A stretch of 64,000 bases of DNA from Neoechinorhynchus agilis (lineage: Eukaryota; Acanthocephala): positions 4,960,001-5,024,000 of the forward strand of contig CM121341.1 of assembly GCA_051530055.1 (NCBI GenBank). The letters are read 5' to 3'. Of the stretch, positions 56,977 to 64,000 are shown one piece after another. Each line of letters starts with the position of its first letter. The first letter of the stretch is position 1. Both the position numbers and the translations under genes were made by a program. The notes beneath the pieces are model-generated. The model did not search any database. It saw only the letters and a list, made by a program, of their open reading frames with translations, and was not told the DNA's origin.

Positions 56977-58059
56977 ATGGAAAACAAGGACCAAGCTGCG
57001 ATTCTACAAAAAGAATTGAGCGATATTCGAAATAGATTGTCCGCACTAAAGACTCGAGCCAACAATACTACATTCCATGATGAAACTCGCTCTATTGAAC
57101 CTAAAAAGTTGTCGATTTCATCTAGGAGAATTTTAAAGGGACATTTGGCAAAGGTTGTTGGACTTCAATGGTTCTCAAGTGCCATTAGTCCGATGGATTC
57201 GTTAGTCAGCGCTGCTCCAGATGGACGTTTATTGGTTTGGGATCCAATGACGGGGATGAAGACGGCTACAATTAACCTCTCATGTCTTTGGACTACAAGT
57301 TGTGCGGCTTCATCTGACGCCCGATTTCTAGCAAGTGGATCGCTTAACAATGTGTGTTCTATCCATTCATTAAAAGACAAAACTCCAGATATTAAGAGTC
57401 TTAAAGGACACGAAGGATATGTTTCCCAATGTAGATTTATTGAAGGATCTGTGAAGATTTTGACTAGTTCAGGAGATCATAGTACAATCGAATGGGATAT
57501 TGAAAATGAAAAACAGCTCAGTTGCTATAAGGGGCATATTGCGGAAGTTCTTAATATTGATGTTAGTTCGGATGAACGCTCTTTTCTCACTTGTTCACTT
57601 GATAAGTCTTGTAAAATCTGGGATAGGCGTACTGGGAAATGCGAAAAGACTTGTGAGGTTTGAGTAATCTAAGGTCCTATAATGGATAATTTTTTCTGTA
57701 TTTAGGGACATGAGAAGGACGTTAATGCATGTAGATATTTTCCAAATGAATTATTGTTCGGATCTGCTTCCGATGATAAAACATGCCGGCTATACGATCT
57801 CCGTAGCGATCAATACATTGCTACTTATAGTCGCTCATTAATTTCAAGTGCTGCCACTTCAGTCTGCTTTTCAACGAGTGGAAGACTGATTTTTGCGGGA
57901 TATGATGACTTCAAATGTAGAATATGGGACACTCTGAAGAACTCGCATGTGATTGGAAGTTTGTCGCATTCCGGACGTGTCAGTTGCGTCGAGAAAAATG
58001 CGAATGGAAATGCAATCAGCACTGCTTCTTGGGATGGAACTATTAAGATCTGGAATTAA
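56977..58059 (+). CDS. heterotrimeric G-protein beta subunit-like
   Basis: Exons 56977-57657 and 57706-58059 (48-nt intron) join in phase to 344 residues (Gbeta is about 340). ATG follows TTTAGc. An N-terminal coiled-coil helix ('LQKELSDIRNRLSALKTRAN', the Ggamma-binding site) precedes 'RRILKGHLAKVVGLQW' and seven WD40 blades: 'APDGRLLVWDP', 'SLNNVCSIHSL', 'SSGDHSTIEWDIE', 'SLDKSCKIWDRRTG', 'SDDKTCRLYDLRSDQYIATY', 'FAGYDDFKCRIWD' and the C-terminal 'SWDGTIKIWN'. It couples receptors to effectors at the plasma membrane. Most animal Gbeta1 orthologues are over 80% identical, but this copy is clearly more diverged, so it may be a second, lineage-specific Gbeta. Confidence 0.9.
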
Positions 58060-58211
58060 AGAAATCAGATTCTTGGGGATTATAGTCTTGATGAGTAAAT
58101 CACACGAACGAGCTTTTTATAGGGGTTTTTTTTGAAATACTACTAAAATCAACACATTTTATCCACACACACAAAAAAAAACAATTTTTATTTCTTATAC
58201 TTTGTAAAGTC

Positions 58212-58561
58212 GATCACAATAAATAATGCGATTTTATGGTTTTATTATTTACAAAAAATCGTCGATGTTAATGTTTTCATGCTGAAATGAAAACATTAAA
58301 TCAAACTGATCCGTACGTTTTATTCGCCACAAAAAACCAATATAATTCCCTTTTTTCTCGAAATTATGCAAAGATTTTTATCCTTGCGAATTGTAGACAC
58401 AACTGATTAAATATTTCTGAGCAGTTAGATCGGTTGCATTCATTGGCAAATCGATCACAATAAATAATGCGATTTTATGGTTTTATTATTTACAAAAAAT
58501 CGTCGATGTTAATGTTTTCATGCTGAAATGAAAACATTAAATCAAACTGTTCCGTACGTTT
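58212..58561. repeat. two-copy direct repeat, about 110 bp
   Basis: 'AATAAATAATGCGATTTTAT' to 'AAACATTAAATCAAACTG' is present at 58212-58322 and again at 58451-58561, separated by 128 bp of unrelated sequence. Each copy contains a small palindrome (GTTTTCATGCTGAAATGAAAAC). It lies just downstream of the Gbeta gene. Confidence 0.85.
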
Positions 58562-59335
58562 CATCCGCTCTCGAAATTTTATTTTTAAAAAGAAATAGAA
58601 TAAATAAAGTACAAAACGTGAAATCACCACCGTCCGCAAAATCTTAGCTTCTCTCCCTCCTCGGCTGTCGCTATCACGTTAGCAGCATTGCCTCGTTGAA
58701 CTGCAAGCGACAAAGATTTTTATTCTTTGAACATTATATATTTAAAAAAATTAAATCGCAGCTCGCCGCCGGTTGTGGTCGTGTTCAGGCTTTTCGAAGA
58801 AGATCGAAGCTCAATGAAGTGTTGAGCAAAAAAAACGAACACGAATAGAACTAATGTTTAACGAAGCAATTAGAGATTAGCAATCTTGATGCGGAATTGA
58901 TTAGTATTCGGATGGGCAAGTTATTTCAGTGTACATTTGCAATCTCATGAGATGGAGAAAAACGAATTTCGGCGATTGAAAAACTACAAAAGATGCAGGC
59001 TAGGAGCCATCGGAAGCAGAGGAAGTAAGCCTAAGACATTCGAGAGACATTAGGCGCGGATGCACTAATCCGGATGAACTTTATATTAAAGCGTTTTCTA
59101 ATCGAAAAATGCTTAAAGGCGGTTTCGACTCTTTTTAATAAAAGGAACCTCATGATTCGGTAAACCTGTGCGTGAGGAATTTAGCATGGGAAGAATAAAA
59201 ATGGTTTAAGACTTGAACATGGTATTTAATCAGTGAGTTTAAAACTTGTGAAACAATAATTGATTTTCAACAAGACGTTTTATTTATTTTGTTTAAGAAG
59301 AGGATCCATGTACCTCTGGGTCCTCGTGATCACTT
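58562..59335. other. intergenic, no gene seen
   Basis: No supported frame or array. Some G+C-richer stretches (58620-58700, 58960-59060) lack recognisable motifs. Confidence 0.4.
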
Positions 59336-59339
59336 TAGA

Positions 59340-59386
59340 GTTGATGACGGATCCGGAGAGGTGGAAGACGGATCCGGAGAGTTACG
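59340..59386. repeat. relic of the CGGATCC minisatellite
   Basis: 'GATGACGGATCCGGAGAGG' and a second shorter unit are the inverse of the 'CCTCTCCGGATCCGTCATC' unit in the array at 11400-12205. Two units only. Confidence 0.65.
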
Positions 59387-59429
59387 TTCGACGACGACGA
59401 CGATAGACCTCATGATTGATCAAGTTTTT

Positions 59430-60690
59430 GTTTTCGAAAGTTGACACTTGGAATAATAGTGTTTTAATGACAAAAAGAAAATCTTTACCCTGAGAGATTT
59501 CGCCGTCTTACGGCTTCCTCGGGAATCTACAAAAAAACGAGTGGAGATGTGAAGTTTAAGTTAAATAGCGACATTGAAATATCGAAAGATCGTCTCTCTT
59601 GTTGAGTAGTTCTGGAGCTTTGTCTGATGCCCTGGGATAAAATTGGTGCCTCGGCGATATATAGTTCTCGCCCCGGGTCCTTGGCCAAAACCCAAACTCG
59701 CGTGTGGAGAGTTTCACTTCTCCATCGCTGTGGCACTTTGAGTGGTGCTTTGTCCATGGTATAGCCATGATTTTGCGCCTTGGGAGCAAATTACAGACAA
59801 GATTTTATTTTAGCTCGAAGAAACGTGGTTTGCGAACGATGTTTGGCCGATGACAGACAGGCAAAATTGAACGCTTTTAAAATTTATCTAAAGATAAATC
59901 CTTTTAATCTTCGAACGTCCTTTCTTTATGGTACAGTCAAGTTTTTTGGATGGACACTTGGCCGGGGGCTGTTGTAATGACAAAAAGAAAATCTTTATTT
60001 CAAGAGCTTTCGCTGTCGTGCGACGGAGAGTTCTGGACATCAGACAAAGCTCCAGAACTGCTTAACAAAAGAGACGAACTTTCCATACTTCAATGTCGCT
60101 ACTTTAACTTAAAACTTCACATCTCCACGCGTTTTTAATGTAGATTCCTCAGGGAGCCTTAAGACGACGAAATCTCTCGGAATAAAGACTTTCTTTTTGT
60201 CAATAAAACGGTTTTATTCCAAGTGTCAATTTTGGAAAATAAAAATTTGAGTTTAAAGATGATAATTTCACATCAAAAAAAGGAGCGTAATTCACAATTC
60301 GGCTTACGTCCTTTCTTTATGGTACAGTCAAGTTTTTGGATGGACACTTGGCCGGGTGTAATGACAAAAAAAAATCTTTATTTCAAGAGCTTTCGCCGTC
60401 GTGCGACGGAGAGTTCTGGGCACTCAAACAGAGCTCCAGAACTACTTAACCAAAGAGATGAACTTTCCATACTTCAATGTCGTTACTTTAACTTAAAACT
60501 TCACATCTCCACGCGTTTTTAATGTAGATTCCTCAGAAGACGACGAAATCTCTCGAAATAAAGATTCTCTTTTTGTCAATAAAACGGTTTTATTCCAAGT
60601 GTCAATTTTGGAAAATAAAAACTTGAGTTTAAAGATGATAATTTCACATCAAAAAAAGGAGCGTAATTCACAATTCGACTTTTTGACCAT
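59430..60690. repeat. inverted plus direct repeat block, about 350-400-bp units
   Basis: Two direct copies (about 59900-60300 and 60310-60680) share 'GGATGGACACTTGGCCGG', 'GACGGAGAGTTCTGG', 'CTTCACATCTCCACGCG' and 'AACGGTTTTATTCCAAGTGT'. A third copy at 59430-59760 is partly inverted ('GTGGAGATGTGAAGTTTAAG', 'CTGGAGCTTTGTCTGATG'), so the block folds back. Cores show TTTCG with CCGT/ACGG (59498) and CCGTCG/CGACGG (60391). The frames inside are by-products. Confidence 0.75.
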
Positions 60691-60882
60691 CGAACATGAA
60701 AAACTGAGATCAGTCAAGAAAACGAAACGATGCAACATGATCAGCGATCTGACAATCGAATGAAATGCTGACGATCACTTGGAAACGTGATTTTAAATGC
60801 TTTGTACAATTCTTTCCGGACAAATGACGTAAGACGCGAACATTGACGTAGCTGCCCAAAGAAACTTCTTCGATATTCTGAA

Positions 60883-62178
60883 ATGGTTAAGGTTGCGATC
60901 GTCGGTTGCCTCCATGGCGAGTTGAATTCTGTTTATGAAGACATCGAATTGATCGAAAAGGAGATGAATGTGCAAATTGAACTCGTTCTGGTATGTGGGG
61001 ATTTCGAAGCGATCCGCAATCATCAAGACCTTGACTCGGTAGCGGTTCCCAGTAAATATCGTAAACTTGGGGACTTTTGGTCTTACTATTCAAGGATCCA
61101 GACAGCTCCTAGAATGACCATCTTTATTGGCGGTAATCATGAATGTTCAAATTTCTTAACTGAGCTTCCTTATGGAGGATGGGTAGCTGAAAACATCTAC
61201 TATTTGGGTCGCAGTGGAGTTGTAAATTTCCGTGGAATTCGAATTGCAGGATTGAGTGGGATTTATAAGGCTCGTGACTTTAAACGTGGAATCTATGAAG
61301 TGCCTCCGTTTACTCAAGAGACCGTCCGTTCATGCTATCATGTCAGAAATTTGGACATATTACGATTGAGCCTCCTTAACCAACCTGATGTTGTGCTAAC
61401 TCACGACTGGCCACGAGGAGTTCATCGATTCGGCACATCGGAAGATATAAACACTTTAAGAAGTCAAAAAGAGCACCTTTGTGAGGATATGGACTCGGAT
61501 GCTCTTGGTAGTCCAGCGTCCGAAATGCTTCTTGAAAAACTCACACCTTCCTACTGGTTTGCAGCTCATCTACACACCAACTTCTCAGCCGTTATTCAAC
61601 ATTCAACCGGCGCGGTTACTAAATTTCTCGCTTTAAATAAAGTCAAGGAAGATTATTCCCACATACGAGTGATAGACATTGCAGCAGACCAAGGAGAATT
61701 TTGTTATGATCAACAGTGGATTTCGATTCTCAAACAAACAGATTCGATGATCAACACTGATCCAGTCGAGCAAACCAACTTAAAATCGGTTGAACCTGAA
61801 TCAATCGACAACGATGATTTCGGAGACTTACGAATTCCTCAATATCAACAAATCTTCGAGTGGACAGCGTCGCCTTCGCTTACGGACGTTGAAGACCGCT
61901 ACGATAATCCATTTGAATATGTACCATTCGAAAACCCACAAACTGCTGCATTTTGCCGAAAATTCAACGTACGAGATCCCCTTAGGCTGCGATTGAGCAA
62001 TCTTGGACGACAAATGATCGACATTGTTAATGCTAGAAGGATGTGTGAAAAGAAACTTATTCAATGGATCAATTCTGAAGAAATTGGGCAATGCAGTGAC
62101 CTTGAGGAAAACGAAGAGCAAGGTCCAGAAAACGATGAAGAAAAGGCCGGTGAAGTTTCGGCGATTGATGAAAATTGA
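60883..62178 (+). CDS. DBR1: lariat debranching enzyme
   Basis: Intronless frame of 431 residues. Dbr1 cleaves the 2'-5' branch of excised intron lariats in the nucleus. The calcineurin-like metallophosphoesterase motifs are complete: 'GCLHGELN' (residues 8-15, with the Dbr1-specific Cys), 'CGDFEAIRN' (38-46), 'GGNHE' (83-87), 'LTHDWPRG' and 'AAHLHTNF'. The Dbr1 lariat-recognition block 'GIRIAGLSGIYKARDF' follows at about 117-132. The C-terminal DBR1 domain ('FLALNKV', 'EWTASPSL', then an acidic tail) is present. Human DBR1 has about 544 residues, and the difference lies in the disordered tail. A GAAGGATTTTCTC motif, shared with the fold-backs, lies across the stop codon region (62178-62191). 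Confidence 0.95.
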   Translation: MVKVAIVGCLHGELNSVYEDIELIEKEMNVQIELVLVCGDFEAIRNHQDLDSVAVPSKYRKLGDFWSYYSRIQTAPRMTIFIGGNHECSNFLTELPYGGWVAENIYYLGRSGVVNFRGIRIAGLSGIYKARDFKRGIYEVPPFTQETVRSCYHVRNLDILRLSLLNQPDVVLTHDWPRGVHRFGTSEDINTLRSQKEHLCEDMDSDALGSPASEMLLEKLTPSYWFAAHLHTNFSAVIQHSTGAVTKFLALNKVKEDYSHIRVIDIAADQGEFCYDQQWISILKQTDSMINTDPVEQTNLKSVEPESIDNDDFGDLRIPQYQQIFEWTASPSLTDVEDRYDNPFEYVPFENPQTAAFCRKFNVRDPLRLRLSNLGRQMIDIVNARRMCEKKLIQWINSEEIGQCSDLEENEEQGPENDEEKAGEVSAIDEN

Positions 62179-62519
62179 AGGATTTTCTCGGCGATTCCAA
62201 TAAAAATTGCTATGTAACTAAGGTTTCATTTTCTATTTTGATCAAGAATAATGTTGGAAACACCCTAATTAGGATAGTCCCGAGAAGCCTTCGTAATAAA
62301 ACACTGAAAAGACTCTGCAGAGACTTGTGTTGTCTACTGAGCACAATTGATCGAATTTTCATCTGCTCACCGAATACCTTTATAAAATTTTCAACAAACA
62401 ATCAAAACGCCTCTCAACGCTACCACCACAATTTTTACATCATTTTTTATCTCCTTTTCACACGAGCACAACACTCGTAATTCTAATTTGTTTCATTTTC
62501 TCTCATCCTCGCACCTCCC
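62179..62519. other. DBR1 3' flank, no gene seen
   Basis: A plus-strand frame (62175-62480) has no features of a gene. No array is visible. Confidence 0.4.
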
Positions 62520-63085
62520 AGTAATTTTCTTGGATATCGAGACCCGAAATGGACCTAAGGAGAGACCCAGCCTCACAAATTCCCCTACAGACAATAGACG
62601 CCAACTTTCGTATCCGAACGAGCCCATTATCCACTTTTAAATCAACAACCACATTCAATTTTACCTATCAGTAATCGCACTTCCCTGTACCAACTTTCCC
62701 ACCCGAACGAGCCCGTTATCCACTCCAAAATCAACAACAGGATATCGAGACCCGAAATGACCTAGAGAGACCCACCTCACAAATCCTAAACAATACGCAA
62801 CTTTCCCGACCCGAACGAGCCCGTTATCCACTCCAAAATCAACAACCACATTCATTTTTCCTATCAGTAATCGCACCTCCCTGTACTTCCGCTCCTTTTT
62901 CCATACTGCCCAATCTTCTTGGATATCGAGACCCGAAATGAACCTGAGAAGAGACCCAACCTCAGAAACTCCCCAGAAAACAATAACCGTCAACTTTCCC
63001 AACCCGATTGGATATTTCCCCGCCCGACCAGACCCGGTATAGACTCCAAAACCAACAGCCACATTCATTTATCCTATCAGAACTC
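62520..63085. repeat. degenerate repeat, about 200 bp x 3
   Basis: 'GATATCGAGACCCGAAATG' recurs at 62534, 62742 and 62923. Units share 'GAACGAGCCCGTTATCCACT' and 'AACAACCACATTCA'. C-rich on the plus strand, unlike the surroundings. The 135-codon minus-strand frame is a repeat by-product. Confidence 0.7.
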
Positions 63086-63286
63086 GAGTGTTCATGATGA
63101 TCGTTTCCTATTCTTTATAAATTAACAAATAAAATGTGTTATTATAAGATACGATCTTTTTAGAATGAAGTACAGCGATTGAGCAATCAAAATTACTGTG
63201 GATTTGTATTTTAAACGTTTGATTCCGGTCGACTTCGATGACTAAGGTGCCTGTCTGAAATTTAAGTTTTTGCTTAACAATCTCTT

Positions 63287-63682
63287 TTTTTTAAAGTTTT
63301 ACTGGCAAGCCGGTATTGTTATCATCATTCAATTTTAGTCAATCCCTTTCTTGTCCGGCTATCAAAATTAATCCGGTGCCCACTGCTCACAGTATTGGAC
63401 ACTATTGCCGAACTCAGTAGTCTTTAAGGCTGCTCTCAGGATTCATGAACATCCGCGATTAATAACATTTTTTTCGATTAAAGTCGTTTCGAACTTCGTC
63501 GGATTCATCATCAGTTTGTTACTAATAGACGCTATTGGATATTTAGGCTGGACTTAATTGTTTTCTCCAAGGACGGCTTGAAGTTTGAGAAATCCCATCC
63601 ATGGTTTCGCTCTCCCTTCATTTTCTTTTTTTCAAAGTTTTCCGATATTATTTTAAAATACCGGCTTGCCAGTAAAACTTAA
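63287..63682. mobile_element. MITE-like element with about 27-bp terminal inverted repeats
   Basis: 'AGTTTTACTGGCAAGCCGG' at 63295 is repeated in inverse as 'CCGGCTTGCCAGTAAAACT' at 63661-63679. The roughly 340-bp interior has no coding sequence and includes a 63460-63522 piece related to the fold-back at 7043-7264. Probably a non-autonomous DNA transposon; the target duplication is not clear. Confidence 0.6.
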
Positions 63683-63732
63683 AATAGAACACAGCGCTCA
63701 CCCTGAGTCGAATAACTGGCTGAGTTTGACAT

Positions 63733-63960
63733 TTCGTAGTTGTGTCGAGGTGGTCACCCGTGATCCCGATTTTGGGAATCCGTTACCACCAAAGACGCAC
63801 AGCCAAAGGAGACGAAATACCTCGTTGAAAGGAGGAAACTCACTGATGAGTCCCGCCTCCTCGGGAGGTATCTGAAGATCCGCAGGAATGTACAAACTCT
63901 TTTATCGGATGCATTAGAGATTATGTGGTTATATCACTTCTCTGATTTAATTGGTTTGGC
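63733..63960 (+). mobile_element. tRNA-derived SINE copy
   Basis: The head 'GTTGTGTCGAGGTGGTCAC' and a damaged B-box region are followed by 'GACGAAATACCTCGTTGAAA', 'GGAGGAAACTCACTGATGAG', 'CTCGGGAGGTATCTGAAG' and 'GCAGGAATGTACAAACTC', collinear with the copies near 33.2 and 33.5 kb. Several bases of the tRNA-like domain are missing, so it is likely not transcribed. Confidence 0.65.
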
Positions 63961-64000
63961 TTTATGCCTAAATAAATAAGCCGGACAACTAAAGGGATTG

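Overview
The window looks like nuclear DNA of a small-genome animal. It is AT-rich. Its coding genes are recognisable metazoan proteins (BCCIP, GMPPB, LARP7, WBP2, BOLA3, DERA, MRPS9, PAXIP1, a G-protein beta subunit, DBR1, a cystatin). Most introns are very short (about 40-60 nt, GT...TTTCAG or TTTAG), and many genes have a 3' splice acceptor 0-13 nt upstream of the ATG. That last trait fits spliced-leader trans-splicing, as in nematodes and several other invertebrate groups. I lean to a nematode-like or other ecdysozoan-like worm but cannot fix the taxon.

Layout. 0-2.8 kb: BCCIP and a small, odd forkhead gene. 2.8-5.8 kb: a minus-strand LINE with an RT fragment and six 376-bp monomers. 5.8-15 kb: a CRE-bearing intergenic region, a gene with 56-residue internal repeats, a minisatellite and a proline/arginine-rich gene. 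13.7-20.8 kb: GMPPB, framed by two tandem arrays and holding a third, fold-back-rich array in its sixth intron. 20.8-25 kb: mostly repeats, including a 342-bp array. 25-26.8 kb: an unknown basic protein and a short LARP7, both minus strand. 26.9-30.4 kb: fold-back elements, a broken phosphodiesterase gene with a beta-spectrin-like exon behind it, and an array. 30.4-36.5 kb: WBP2, BOLA3, DERA and MRPS9, with SINEs. 36.8-39.2 kb: a palindromic 248-bp array. 41.5-47.4 kb: a USP-like gene, two unknown genes and a cystatin. 48-51.4 kb: PAXIP1. 51.7-56.4 kb: two more arrays. 57-62.2 kb: Gbeta and DBR1. 62.5-64 kb: repeats and a SINE.

The genes are ordinary housekeeping and signalling loci with no shared pathway or operon. 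The distinctive feature is the repeats. Tandem arrays make up roughly a quarter to a third of the window and often stop within a few bases to about 100 bp of a CDS. Many fold-back elements share one central design: TTTCG, a short hairpin whose stem sequence differs between copies but still pairs, then a CTTCTTCAG- or CTCATCAG-like tail. This recurrent design is the best candidate for something undescribed.

All calls come from reading the sequence. Family names rest on motif recognition, not on database searches. Some small indels inside arrays look like assembly or polishing errors.
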